Source: Sinomonas atrocyanea (GTDB lineage Bacteria; Actinomycetota; Actinomycetes; Actinomycetales; Micrococcaceae). Taken from it: a stretch of 64,000 bases of DNA. The DNA is taken from contig NZ_JAUSRH010000006.1 in the NCBI RefSeq assembly GCF_030811715.1, positions 161,615 to 225,614 of the forward strand. The letters run 5' to 3'. Position numbers and translations under genes: made by a program. The notes under the pieces are model-generated. The model ran no database searches. It was not told the origin of the DNA and saw only the letters and a list, made by a program, of their open reading frames with translations. The number at the start of each line of letters is the position of its first letter. The first letter of the stretch is position 1. This document shows, piece after piece, positions 44,897 through 54,198 of this stretch.

Positions 44897-47146
44897 TCAG
44901 CCGTTGTTGTTGCCGGTGTCGTTTCCGGTGGTGGGGCCGGGGCCGGTGGTGCCGGTGCCGCCGCCGTCGGTCGTGCCGGTGCCGCCGTCGGGCGTCCCGG
45001 CGTCACCCGTGATGAGGCTCTGCGGCGGGGTGTCGAAGTCGCCGTGGTCGTAGTACCCCGCCGCCTGCTGCATGTAGGAGGCCCACTGCGGGCCGGCGAT
45101 GTACGCGCCGTCGACCACCGGGTAGAACTTCCCGTTGACGGTGACGTCGCGGCCCATCCGGGCGCTCGGGCCGTTGAGGGCCTCGCCGAAGTACGACGCC
45201 GTCGCGAGCCCCCGCGTGTAGCCCACCACCCACGTCTGGCTGTTCTCGTTGTTCGTGCCCGTCTTCATCGCGTCGGGGACGCTCAGCTTCTGGGGGATGA
45301 GCACGCCGGAGCCCTTCGTGGCCACGTCCTGGAGGACGCTGGTCGCGGCGCTGGCCACGTCGCGACTGAGCGCGCCCTGCTGGCACTGGCTGGTCTGGCC
45401 GCCGATCTTCTGGCCCTTGACGTCGTCCACCTCGGTGATGGACATCGGGGCGCAGTACGTGCCGCCGCTCGCAAAGGTCGCGAACGCGCTGGCCATGGTC
45501 ATCGGCGCGACGTTGGTGCCGCCGAGGAGGTTGCCGAGGGTGGAGAGGTCGAGCTTCTTGCCCGACCCCGCGCCGTCGTGCATCCCCATGGCGTCCGCGG
45601 CGCGCTGGATGTCGCAGAAGTCGTTGAGGTCCGCGGCCGAGGCGAACGTGGCGGTGTTGATCGAGTTGTAGATGCCCGCGCGGACGGTCATGGGGCGGTA
45701 GTAGCCCTCGGAGTCGTTCTGCAGGTCCGTGGAGCCCGGGACGGTGCTGTCGAAGACGCCGTGGACCGGCCCGCAGGTGGACTTCCACGGGAAGTCGGCG
45801 CCGTAGCGGCGGCGCGTCGCGTCCACCACCTGGTTGGTGGGCTTGCCCTCGTTCAGCCAGGCCGCGAGCGTGACCGGCTTCATGGTGGAGCCGGGCTGGT
45901 AGCCGCCGGCGCCGCCGAGGTCGTTGCCTGATCCGTCCGTCGAGTCGACGTTGAAGTTGTAGGAGGTGACGAACCCGGAGCCCTGGCCGTCCACCATCCG
46001 GCTGTTCTGCGCCATCGCCAGGACCTGGCCGGTGCCCGGCTGGACGGTGACGAGCGAGGCGCCCCACTGGTCCGGGTTCGCCCCGGCGGTCGCGTCCACC
46101 TGCGCCTGGGCCGGGCCCTGGAGGCGGGGGTCGAGGGTGGTCTTGATCGTCAGGCCGCCGAGCATGACCTTCTGCAGCCGGGCCGTGGTGTCCTTGCCGT
46201 AGGCGGGATCGTTGAGGATCTGGTGCAGGACGTAGTCGCAGAAGTACGGGGCCGAGGAGTAGGGGCAGCCCTGCCTGGGCGGGTTCAGCTTGAGCTGGAT
46301 CGGGGACTTGACCGCGTCGTCGTGCTGGCTCTTGTTGATGTAGCCGTGCTGGAGCATCGCGTCGAGCACGAGGTTGCGGCGGTCCTTGGCCCGGTCCGGG
46401 TGCTGCGAGGGGTCGAAGTAGGCGGGGCCGTTGACGAGGCCGGCGAGGAGCGCGCCCTGGGGGAGCGTGAGGTCCTTCGCGTCCTCGGAGAAGAAGTACT
46501 GGCTCGCGGCCTGGATCCCGTAGGCGTTGGCGTTGAACGGGACGATGTTGAGGTAGCCGGCCAGGATCTGGTCCTTCGAGAACTTCTGCTCGAGCCCGAT
46601 CGAGAGCTCCATCTCGCGCAGCTTGTCGCTCACGCTCTTCTGCCCGTTGAGCACGATGTCCGCGCTCTGCCCCTGGGCGATGAGCTGCTCGTTGAGGGCG
46701 TTGGTCACGTACTGCTGGGTCAGCGTCGAGGCGCCCTGCCGCCCGCCCCCCGCGTCCGTGACGAGGGCACGGGCGATGCCCAGCGGGTCCACGCCGCCGT
46801 GCTGATAGAAGCGGTAGTCCTCGATGGCCACGATCGCGTTCTTGATGTTCGGCGACATCTTGTCCAGCGGCACGTCGGTGCGGTTCTCGCTGAAGAGCGT
46901 GGCGATCACCGACCCGTCCGCCGCGACAATCTTTGACGCCTGGCCCGGCTGCGCCTCCGTGAGGTCGGACGGCACCGAGGTGGTCAATGTCTCCGTGGCG
47001 CCGCTCGCCGCGTTCCCCGTGAGGGCGACGGCGGGGGTCATGAGCCCGGCGACGAGCACACCGCACAGCCCGCTCACGGCGAGGAATGCGAGGATCCTGC
47101 CGAGGGTCGTGGACGTGTCGAAGTACTTCTTGCTGCCAGGGGACAT
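44897..47146 (-). CDS. Class A penicillin-binding protein (glycosyltransferase/transpeptidase)
   Basis: A 749-residue bifunctional peptidoglycan synthase. One N-terminal membrane helix lies at about 17-38. The GT51 domain has its catalytic Glu109 in AIEDYRFYQHGG and GASTLTQQYV. The transpeptidase domain has the nucleophile Ser420 in STMK, then SIN, then KTG (AMKTGTNNE). The C-terminal 30 residues are Gly/Thr/Asn-rich and unstructured. The ATG at 47146 is preferred; TACGCT lies 7 nt upstream of it, consistent with leaderless expression. It lies 57 bp after coaA on the same strand. Confidence 0.93.
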   Translation of the reverse strand: MSPGSKKYFDTSTTLGRILAFLAVSGLCGVLVAGLMTPAVALTGNAASGATETLTTSVPSDLTEAQPGQASKIVAADGSVIATLFSENRTDVPLDKMSPNIKNAIVAIEDYRFYQHGGVDPLGIARALVTDAGGGRQGASTLTQQYVTNALNEQLIAQGQSADIVLNGQKSVSDKLREMELSIGLEQKFSKDQILAGYLNIVPFNANAYGIQAASQYFFSEDAKDLTLPQGALLAGLVNGPAYFDPSQHPDRAKDRRNLVLDAMLQHGYINKSQHDDAVKSPIQLKLNPPRQGCPYSSAPYFCDYVLHQILNDPAYGKDTTARLQKVMLGGLTIKTTLDPRLQGPAQAQVDATAGANPDQWGASLVTVQPGTGQVLAMAQNSRMVDGQGSGFVTSYNFNVDSTDGSGNDLGGAGGYQPGSTMKPVTLAAWLNEGKPTNQVVDATRRRYGADFPWKSTCGPVHGVFDSTVPGSTDLQNDSEGYYRPMTVRAGIYNSINTATFASAADLNDFCDIQRAADAMGMHDGAGSGKKLDLSTLGNLLGGTNVAPMTMASAFATFASGGTYCAPMSITEVDDVKGQKIGGQTSQCQQGALSRDVASAATSVLQDVATKGSGVLIPQKLSVPDAMKTGTNNENSQTWVVGYTRGLATASYFGEALNGPSARMGRDVTVNGKFYPVVDGAYIAGPQWASYMQQAAGYYDHGDFDTPPQSLITGDAGTPDGGTGTTDGGGTGTTGPGPTTGNDTGNNNG

Positions 47147-47203
47147 GCCGTGTAGCGTATGCGGCCCGCCTAAATGCAACCTGTGAGGGGCCGCCACCGG
47201 CCG

Positions 47204-48169
47204 TCAGACCTTGCGCAGCAGCATCCTCCGGATGGAGTGGTCGGCGTCCTTGGTGAGCACGAGCTGCGCGCGGCCGCGCGTGGGCAGGACATTCTGGATG
47301 AGGTTCGGCTCGTTGATGCGCTTCCAGATGCTCCGGGCCGTGGTGACCGCCTCCTCGTCCGACAGCGAGGCGTAGCGGTGGAAGTAGCTCTCGGGCTGGG
47401 CGAACGCGCCCGAGCGCAGCTTGAGGAACCGCTCCACGTACCAGTGCTCGATGTAGCTCGTCTTCGCGTCGACGTAGACGGAGAAGTCGAAGAAGTCGCT
47501 CAGGGCCAGGCCGGTGGTGCCGTCGCCGCGGGGCCGCGCGGGGGCCAGGACGTTCAGGCCCTCCACGATCAGCACGTCGGGCCGGCGCACCACGACCTCC
47601 CGTCCGGGCACGATGTCGTACGTCAGGTGCGAGTACCAGGGCGCCCGCACCTCCTCGGCGCCCGACTTGATCTCGGCCACGAAGCGGAGCAGCGCCCGCC
47701 GGTCGTAGGACTCCGGGAAGCCCTTGCGGTCGAGGACGCCGCGGCGGGTCAGCTCGGCGAGCGGATACAGGAAGCCGTCCGTGGTGACGAGCTGCACATT
47801 CGGGGTCGACGGCCAGCGCTGCAGCATCTCGCGCAGCACGCGGGCGATCGTCGACTTGCCCACGGCCACCGAGCCTGCCACGCCGATCACGAACGGCGTG
47901 CGCTGGGTCGACTCCCCGAGGAACGTCTGCGTGGCCGTGTGCAGCTCGCCGGACGCCTCGACATAGAGGGAGAGCAGCCGGCTCAGCGGCAGGTAGACGT
48001 CGCGGATCTCCCGGAGGTCGAGGGGATCGCCGAGCCCGCGGATGCGGTCGATGTCGTCCTGGTTGAGGGGCTGCTCCATGCGGTCCGCGAGGCGGGCCCA
48101 CGTGGCGCGGTCGAGCTCGACGAACGGGGACGCGCCGTCGCCGGGGGACTCGCTTCTCTGCAGACTCAC
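47204..48169 (-). CDS. coaA: Type I pantothenate kinase
   Basis: A 321-residue enzyme that makes 4'-phosphopantothenate, the first step of coenzyme A synthesis. The P-loop is GSVAVGKST (99-107), with VIEGLNVL as the conserved region after it. The GTG start is read from the frame and position; it is divergent from glmS across 94 bp. Confidence 0.95.
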   Translation of the reverse strand: MSLQRSESPGDGASPFVELDRATWARLADRMEQPLNQDDIDRIRGLGDPLDLREIRDVYLPLSRLLSLYVEASGELHTATQTFLGESTQRTPFVIGVAGSVAVGKSTIARVLREMLQRWPSTPNVQLVTTDGFLYPLAELTRRGVLDRKGFPESYDRRALLRFVAEIKSGAEEVRAPWYSHLTYDIVPGREVVVRRPDVLIVEGLNVLAPARPRGDGTTGLALSDFFDFSVYVDAKTSYIEHWYVERFLKLRSGAFAQPESYFHRYASLSDEEAVTTARSIWKRINEPNLIQNVLPTRGRAQLVLTKDADHSIRRMLLRKV

Positions 48170-48263
48170 CCGTGCATTCTGCCAACTGGGACCTCGCTGC
48201 GCGAACTGCAGGGGTTCGGGCTCGGCTCAGCCACCGTCCGGGCGCGCCGGTAGGATGTGACGC

Positions 48264-50153
48264 ATGTGTGGAATCGTCGGCTATGTCGGTACCGCCCGCG
48301 CGCTCGCAGCCGCGGATGGCAACAGCAGTCACAGTGCCCTTGATGTCGTGATCGAAGGCCTGCGGCGCCTCGAGTACCGCGGCTATGACTCCGCGGGCGT
48401 GGCCGTCGTCGCGGACGGGGCCATCGAGTCCCGGAAGAAGGCCGGGAAGCTGAAGAACCTCGAGAAGGAGCTCGCCGAGCGGCCCCTTCCCGAGAGCGTC
48501 ACCGGGATCGGGCACACCCGCTGGGCCACCCACGGCGGCCCCACGGACGCCAACGCGCACCCGCACCTGGCGGACGGTGGCCGCCTCGCCGTCATCCACA
48601 ACGGCATCATCGAGAACTACGCCTCCCTCAAGGCCGAGCTGGCCGCGAAGGGCGTCCCGTTCCTCTCCGAGACGGACACGGAGGTCGCCGCGGCCCTGAT
48701 CGGCGACTACTACCGCGGCGAGGCCGACGGCGACATCACCCGCGCGATGCAGCTCGCCTGCCAGCGGCTCGAGGGCGCGTTCACCCTGCTGGCCGTGCAC
48801 GCGGAGCAGCCCGGCACCGTGGTGGCGGCCCGGCGGAACTCGCCGCTCGTCGTCGGCCTCGGCGAGGGGGAGAACTTCCTCGGCTCCGACGTCTCCGGCT
48901 TCATCGACTACACCCGCCGTGCCGTCGAGCTCGGCCAGGACCAGATCGTCACCATCACCCCGGACTCGTTCGAGGTGACCGACTTCTTCGGCGCCCCCGC
49001 GAGCGGCAAGGAGTTCGAGGTCTCGTGGGACGCGGCCTCGGCGGAGAAGGGCGGGTTCAACTCCTTCATGGAGAAGGAGATCAACGACCAGCCCGCCGCC
49101 GTGCACGACACCCTCCTGGGCCGCTCCGACGCCTCCGGCCGCCTCGTCCTCGACGAGCTGCGCATCGATCCGGAGGAGCTCAAGAAGGTCAACAAGATCA
49201 TCGTCCTCGCGTGCGGCACCGCCGCCTACGCGGGCCTCGTGGCCAAGTACGCGATCGAGAAGTGGTGCCGGATCCCCACCGAGGTGGAGCTCGCGCACGA
49301 GTTCCGCTACCGCGAGCCGATCGTGGACGCCCACACCCTGGTCGTGTCCATCAGCCAGTCCGGCGAGACCATGGACACCCTCATGGCCGTGCGCTACGCC
49401 CGCGAGCAGGGCGCCAAGACGGTCTCGATCTGCAACACGAACGGCTCCACGATCCCGCGCGAGTCCGACGCCGTCCTCTACACGCACGCGGGCCCCGAGA
49501 TCGCCGTCGCCTCGACCAAGGCGTTCCTGGCCCAGATCACCGCCGCGTACCTCCTCGGCCTGTACCTCGCCCAGCTGCGCGGGAACATCTTCTCCGGCCA
49601 GATCAGGGACGTCCTCGCGGACCTGAACAAGATCCCGGAGAAGATCCAGACCGTCCTGGACGCCGCCGGGCCGCTGCGCGAGCTCGCCCGCAGCATGAAG
49701 GACGAGAAGTCCGTGCTGTTCCTGGGCCGCCACGTGGGCTACCCGGTGGCCCTCGAGGGCGCGCTGAAGCTCAAGGAGATCGCGTACATCCACGCCGAGG
49801 GCTTCGCCGCCGGCGAGCTCAAGCACGGCCCGATCGCGCTGATCGACGAGGGCCAGCCCGTGTTCGTGGTGGTCCCGTCGCCGCAGGGCCGCGACTCGCT
49901 GCACGCCAAGGTGGTCTCCAACATCCAGGAGGTCCGCGCCCGCGGTGCCCGCACCCTCGTGATCGCGGAGGAGGGGGACGAGGCCGTGCGCGCGTACGCC
50001 GAGTACGTCTTCTACGTCCCGCAGACCCCGCCGCTGCTCATGCCGCTGCTGACCACGGTCCCGCTGCAGATCTTCGCCGCCGAGCTTGCCTCCGCGAAGG
50101 GCTACGACGTGGACCAGCCGCGCAACCTCGCCAAGTCCGTCACGGTGGAGTAG
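48264..50153 (+). CDS. glmS: Glutamine-fructose-6-phosphate aminotransferase
   Basis: A 629-residue enzyme that makes glucosamine-6-phosphate. Cys2 (MCGIVGYVG) is the glutaminase nucleophile after Met removal. GHTRWATHGGP belongs to the glutaminase domain. Two SIS domains follow (SISQSGETMDT; HAEGFAAGELKHGP), and the C-terminus ends PRNLAKSVTVE, as in the family. TAGGAT lies 7 nt before the ATG, so it may be leaderless; no glmS ribozyme structure was seen. Confidence 0.96.
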   Translation: MCGIVGYVGTARALAAADGNSSHSALDVVIEGLRRLEYRGYDSAGVAVVADGAIESRKKAGKLKNLEKELAERPLPESVTGIGHTRWATHGGPTDANAHPHLADGGRLAVIHNGIIENYASLKAELAAKGVPFLSETDTEVAAALIGDYYRGEADGDITRAMQLACQRLEGAFTLLAVHAEQPGTVVAARRNSPLVVGLGEGENFLGSDVSGFIDYTRRAVELGQDQIVTITPDSFEVTDFFGAPASGKEFEVSWDAASAEKGGFNSFMEKEINDQPAAVHDTLLGRSDASGRLVLDELRIDPEELKKVNKIIVLACGTAAYAGLVAKYAIEKWCRIPTEVELAHEFRYREPIVDAHTLVVSISQSGETMDTLMAVRYAREQGAKTVSICNTNGSTIPRESDAVLYTHAGPEIAVASTKAFLAQITAAYLLGLYLAQLRGNIFSGQIRDVLADLNKIPEKIQTVLDAAGPLRELARSMKDEKSVLFLGRHVGYPVALEGALKLKEIAYIHAEGFAAGELKHGPIALIDEGQPVFVVVPSPQGRDSLHAKVVSNIQEVRARGARTLVIAEEGDEAVRAYAEYVFYVPQTPPLLMPLLTTVPLQIFAAELASAKGYDVDQPRNLAKSVTVE

Positions 50154-50216
50154 CCCCCCGTTCCGGGTACGCATCTCGTCGCCTTTTCGGGCTTTCGGGT
50201 ACGCAGGCTCTGACGT

Positions 50217-50265
50217 ACGACGACGGCCGGTCACGTTCCGCTGGGAGGTGACCGGCCGTCGTCGT
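50217..50265. terminator. Bidirectional terminator after glmS
   Basis: A perfect 18-bp stem (50217-50234 with 50248-50265) with a 13-nt loop, between convergent glmS and the deacetylase gene. Confidence 0.85.
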
Positions 50266-50283
50266 CCGCCGCGGGCGACCAGG

Positions 50284-51219
50284 TCAGATCAGGGCGTCGA
50301 GCGTGACGAAGGTGTAGCCCTCCGTGCGCATCTGGTCGATGATGCCGGGGAGGGCGGCGGCGTCGAGGGTCGAGCCGTCGTCGGGGTTGGAGCCGACGTG
50401 CATGAGCACGATCTCGCCCGGCTGGATCGCGTTCATCACCCGCTGGATCACCGACGGCGCACCGCGCGTGCCGCCCACGGTGCCCTGCCAGCCGAGGGAG
50501 TCGACGGTCCAGCGGATCGCCGCGTACCCGCTCGCGTTCACGGCGGCGATGGTGCGGGCATTGCGGGCGCCGGAGGGGAAGCGGAAGAACGGCCGCGGGT
50601 CCACGCCGTCGGCCCGGATGGCCGCCTGCGCCGAGGACAGCTCCGCGGCGATCTGCGCGTCCGTCAGCGTGGTCATGTCGGGGTGGGTCATCGAGTGGTT
50701 GCCGACCCGGTGGCCGCCGGCCGCAATCTGGGCGACGTCCGCGGGGTGGGCCTTGGCCCACGCGCCCGTGAGGAAGAAGGTCGCGGGCACGTGCTGCGCC
50801 GCGAGGGTCGAGAGGATGGAGGCCAGGCCTGCGTCGTTGGCGCCCGCGTCGAACGTGAGGGCCACGACCTTGTCCTGGGTGGGGATCCGCTCGATGTCCT
50901 GCCCGCGCAGGTTCGGCGGCAGCGCCATCGGGGGCAGCGGCGGCCGGGCCGTCGCGGTGGGCTGCTTGGGCGGCGCGGACGACGTCGGCGGGGCGCCGGG
51001 CGTGGACGGGCGGCCGGACGTCGGGACCGGCGAGGCGGATCCCGTCGGGGTCGATGCGGTGGGGGACGCGGTCGGCGAGCCGGACGCGGCAGGTGGGGCG
51101 GCCGGCGTCGGCTGCGAGGTCGAGCGGGTCAGGACGATCACGAGGGCCGTCGCGGCGAGGACAAGCACCACCGCCGCCACGATGATGATCGTGAGCCGTC
51201 GCCTGCCGAGTGCCGCCAT
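50284..51219 (-). CDS. Membrane-anchored polysaccharide deacetylase (NodB domain)
   Basis: A 311-residue protein with an N-terminal signal-anchor helix (about 9-30), a Pro/Thr/Ser-rich linker (about 33-100) and a carbohydrate esterase 4 domain. TFDAGAND provides Asp124 and the metal Asp129. HSMTH gives His175 and His179, and RFPSG is motif 3. It should remove acetyl groups from peptidoglycan or another glycan at the cell surface. GAGGGGG lies 6 nt before the ATG at 51219. Confidence 0.9.
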   Translation of the reverse strand: MAALGRRRLTIIIVAAVVLVLAATALVIVLTRSTSQPTPAAPPAASGSPTASPTASTPTGSASPVPTSGRPSTPGAPPTSSAPPKQPTATARPPLPPMALPPNLRGQDIERIPTQDKVVALTFDAGANDAGLASILSTLAAQHVPATFFLTGAWAKAHPADVAQIAAGGHRVGNHSMTHPDMTTLTDAQIAAELSSAQAAIRADGVDPRPFFRFPSGARNARTIAAVNASGYAAIRWTVDSLGWQGTVGGTRGAPSVIQRVMNAIQPGEIVLMHVGSNPDDGSTLDAAALPGIIDQMRTEGYTFVTLDALI

Positions 51220-51283
51220 GTGCAACCCCCTCGGTCATGACGGTACGCCCGCGGGTGCCGGGGCGCGAGGGACTTTGGTCGGC

Positions 51284-51847
51284 TCAGCCGAGCACGAGGC
51301 CCCGCACGTAGGCGGCCTGGCCCACGTGCTGGGTCGCGTCGTTGAGCAGGCTCACGAGGCGCACGGCCGCGGTGACCGGCGGGGACCAGCGCTCGTCGAC
51401 GACGCGGCCGAGGTCCTCGGGCTGCAGGCCCTTGACGACCTCGGTGATCCGGGCATGGACGGCATCGTGGTAGCCGCGCAGCACCTCGGCGTCCACGGCC
51501 GGGAAGGCGCCGACCTCCTCGCTCGACTGTCCGTAGCCGGTGGCCCAGTCCCCGTACGGCAGGGCGAACCGCTCGCGCCACTGGGGCCACAGCTGCCCGG
51601 GAGGGACCTCGCGGGTTCGGGCCTTGGGCGGCTCGTTGCCCTCGAGGACGTGGGCGAGGGCGGCGATGTGGTCGTCCTCCACGCGGGTCAGGTGCCACAC
51701 GAGCCAGGCGACGTGGTTGGCGTGGGGGCCGGGGCGCTGGAGCAGCTGTGCGGGGGAGAGGCCCAGGAGCACGTGCTCCACCGATTCCTGCACCCTGCCG
51801 AAGCCGTCCAGCAGGATGTCCGTGGCCCAGTTCTGGTCTGCAGTCAT
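51284..51847 (-). CDS. DinB-like (DUF664) protein
   Basis: A 187-residue four-helix protein of the DinB/DUF664 superfamily, which includes mycothiol-dependent enzymes. The three-histidine metal pattern is suggested by HLTRVEDDH (central) and NDATQHVGQAAYVRG (C-terminal). Substrate unknown. The ATG at 51847 is 7 nt after TAGGGT, again fitting a leaderless message. Confidence 0.75.
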   Translation of the reverse strand: MTADQNWATDILLDGFGRVQESVEHVLLGLSPAQLLQRPGPHANHVAWLVWHLTRVEDDHIAALAHVLEGNEPPKARTREVPPGQLWPQWRERFALPYGDWATGYGQSSEEVGAFPAVDAEVLRGYHDAVHARITEVVKGLQPEDLGRVVDERWSPPVTAAVRLVSLLNDATQHVGQAAYVRGLVLG

Positions 51848-52040
51848 GCGGCCCACCCTATTCCCCGCGCGCCGGGGTCCGGGAGTGGCGGGCGCGCAGG
51901 GAGCATGTCCCCTCCTGCTGTGCGATTCTGCTCATGCTCGTTCCGTGGTCGCCGAGTTGCGGGGCGTGTCATGCGGAAACGCGCCGGGGTGGCGTGCGGG
52001 CGTGAGCACCATCGCTCGGAGGCATTGGACTCTTCGGCAC

Positions 52041-52876
52041 TCATGGCAGGAAGTGAGGCCAGAGCTCGAGGACCCGCGCGATCTCATCGACCACGGATTG
52101 GCGGTCGTACCAGATGCGCTCCGGCAGGTAGCGCAATGTCGGCTGGCCTTGGAGGAGGGCGGCGTTCATGCGGTAGCGGTCCTTGGCGAACGACTTCCGG
52201 TCACCGTGGTACTGAAGCCGTCGATCTCAACGGGCAGGACGCGCTCGATCCTGAAGTCCACGGTGCCGACGCCGGGGAGCCAGACCTGAGTTTCGACCTC
52301 CCACCCCTGTGCGAGGAAGAGCAGCCTGGCTTCGACCTCTGGCTGGGACTGGGCCTGCCTGTCCGTGTCGAAGATGACCTGGGCGAGCACCTTCCGGGCG
52401 CGAGCGTCGGACCGGCTGTCGAGTGCGGTCCAGAGCGTCTCGCGCTTCACGCGTCCGGCTCTCGCAGCAGATTCCACCATGCTGACTGCCTGGGGCGCGT
52501 CCATGCAGCCCAGGGCGTGGATCAACGCGTCCTCCACCGACACGAGGGGCAACTCGTGGTGTGGGGGAAAGAGCAGCTTCCGGTGGCTCACGCAGCCTTG
52601 GGCCCGCGCATGGCGGGTGGCGAGATGCCGGCGGTCGGGGGCGGATCGGATCCACAGGCCGTGATAGCTCGCGGCCGAGCCGCAGGTGATGAGGCCGTCA
52701 CGCATGAGGGCGAACAGGAAGTCGGGATTCGCATCCGGCAATGCCCAGAGTCCTTTGCGGGGCCTGCGCGCACGCCCTTCGAGCGATCCGATCTCACGTC
52801 TGGTGAAGCCCGCGCGGAGCAATGCTCCCGTACGGGCAACGCCGCCCAGTGATCTGAGGTAGTCGATGGGATCCAT
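52041..52876 (-). pseudogene. Frameshifted AbiEi/DUF559-type gene
   Basis: The N-terminal 210 residues resemble the gene at 7547 (RTGALLRAGFTRREIGSLEG, GLWALPDANPDFL). The DUF559 core begins VDFRIERVLPVEIDG and should continue FQYHGDRKSFAKDRYRMNAA, but the frame breaks at about 52213-52215, where one C is missing. Downstream of that point the correct frame continues to a TGA at 52041-52043 (ending LELWPHFLP). As read, the product stops shortly after EIDGF. The break may be real or a sequencing error. The gene has a repeat array upstream, at 52992-53217. Confidence 0.8.
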
Positions 52877-52991
52877 CCCTCCACTTCAGTCCTCAGGTGG
52901 CCGGGCTGGGCGAGCGCATTCGCGCTATGTGGACGACGCCCCCGATCCGCTCTGCGTGGGGGACAGGGGGGAGCGGTCATGTGCGGGCGAT

Positions 52992-53217
52992 CTTGCTCAC
53001 CGAGATGGGCTTGGTAGTGGGCATCGGCGGCGTGTTGGTTCGGACGCGCGGGGCCTCGGCGGGACGGTGAGCAGAACCGTTGTTGGCGCCGTGCTGCCGG
53101 GACTGGGCGACATTGGGGAGCAGACGTACGGTTCTGCTCACCGAGCTGGGAGCGGCACCTGGCCGTGCGGCGCGTCGAGCGCAGCCACGCCGAGGCCCGC
53201 GCCGACCATGAGCAGAA
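52992..53217. repeat. Alternating inverted motif array (TGCTCACCGAG) upstream of the AbiEi-like pseudogene
   Basis: A perfect 16-bp inverted repeat, CGGTGAGCAGAACCGT (53065-53080) with ACGGTTCTGCTCACCG (53128-53143), is the core. A further direct copy CTTGCTCACCGAG lies at 52992-53004 and a diverged inverted copy CATGAGCAGAA at 53207-53217. Copies alternate in orientation. They lie 115-340 bp upstream of the pseudogene start and end 93 bp before the dioxygenase promoter. Confidence 0.65.
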
Positions 53218-53309
53218 TTGCTCGACTGCCGGGCTGGAGGCTGGAGCGGGGCGGAGGTCGGAGCGGGCGGGGACGGGATATGGAGCGGAGGGGCGCGGTC
53301 GGATTTTAC

Positions 53310-53338
53310 TTGAAGTATCAACTAAATGCCCTTATGCT
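53310..53338 (+). promoter_or_regulatory. Promoter with overlapping MarR-like palindrome
   Basis: TTGAAG (53310-53315), a 17-bp spacer and TATGCT (53333-53338) form a near-ideal sigma-70 type promoter, 6 nt before the dioxygenase ATG. The -35 overlaps TTGAAGTATCAA (53310-53321), a palindrome of the kind bound by MarR-family repressors. Confidence 0.68.
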
Positions 53339-53344
53339 GGATGC

Positions 53345-54136
53345 ATGACCGCAGCCCAGCCCCCCGTCCTGTTCCTCAGCCACGGCGCGCCACCGCTCGC
53401 CGACGACGCCACGTGGACCCGCCAGCTTCACGAGTGGTCGAGCACGTTCGCCAAGCCCAAGGACATCCTCATGGTCTCGGCGCACTGGGAGAACGCGCCG
53501 GTGACCCTGAGTGCGACCGAGCGCCCGCAGGAGCTCGTCTACGACTTCTGGGGCTTCCCGCAGAAGTACTACGACGTGCGCTACGAGGCCCCGCTCGCTC
53601 CCGAGCTCGCGAACGAGGTGGCCCGGCTGACCTCCCAGCACGGCCACCATGTGGAGCGCGATGAGGCCCGTGGCCTCGACCACGGCGCGTACGTCCCGCT
53701 CAAGGAGCTCTTCCCGGGAGCGGACGTCCCGGTGGTGCAGATGTCGATGCCGACCCTGGATCCGCGAGGCCTGTTCGAGCTGGGCAGGACCCTGGCGCCG
53801 CTGCGCGACCGTGGGACGCTGATCGTGGGCTCCGGTTTCACCACCCACAACCTGCGCTGGTTCAACCCGCGCGCCGGCGCCGACGTGGCCCCGCCCGCAG
53901 CGTCCTCCGAGTTCGACCACTGGGCCGAGGAAGCCATGTCCCGCGGCGACGTGGACTCCATCCTCGACTTCATCCACAAGGCCCCGGCCGCCCGCGAGGC
54001 GCACCCGCGCTCGGAGCACTGGGCCCCGCTGTATGTGGCCCTCGGCGCGGCCTCGGAGTCGGGCGGGATCGACGCGGAGACTGCGATCGAGGGCTTCTGG
54101 TTCGGGCTGTCCAAGAGGTCTTGGACCCTCACCTAG
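53345..54136 (+). CDS. DODA-type extradiol (class III) ring-cleavage dioxygenase
   Basis: A 263-residue iron or zinc dependent dioxygenase of the 4,5-DOPA dioxygenase type (YgiD-like). Metal ligands His13 (LSHGAPPL) and His47 (SAHWEN) and the catalytic His113 (LDHGAYVPL) are visible. A catechol-type substrate is expected, but it is not known which. Expression should be inducible, given the palindrome over its promoter. Low-GC DNA (53300-53335) precedes the ATG. Confidence 0.88.
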   Translation: MTAAQPPVLFLSHGAPPLADDATWTRQLHEWSSTFAKPKDILMVSAHWENAPVTLSATERPQELVYDFWGFPQKYYDVRYEAPLAPELANEVARLTSQHGHHVERDEARGLDHGAYVPLKELFPGADVPVVQMSMPTLDPRGLFELGRTLAPLRDRGTLIVGSGFTTHNLRWFNPRAGADVAPPAASSEFDHWAEEAMSRGDVDSILDFIHKAPAAREAHPRSEHWAPLYVALGAASESGGIDAETAIEGFWFGLSKRSWTLT

Positions 54137-54198
54137 GTCACTGCAGAAGGAGCGCCGCGACCCGCGACCCGCCGAAGGCGCCCCCGAGCATCCGGACC

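Noticed and set aside
48170..48263. A glmS ribozyme or riboswitch before glmS
   Set aside because: The coaA-glmS gap is 94 bp and glmS looks leaderless; no ribozyme core could be drawn.
45003..50234. A 1743-codon open frame on the - strand spanning PBP, coaA and glmS
   Set aside because: It is antisense or out of frame to well-supported genes, has Arg/Pro/Gly-rich composition typical of GC-rich shadow frames, and contains no domain motif.
8393..53217. The repeat arrays as CRISPR
   Set aside because: Only four copies, in mixed orientation, with no uniform repeat-spacer lengths and no cas genes.
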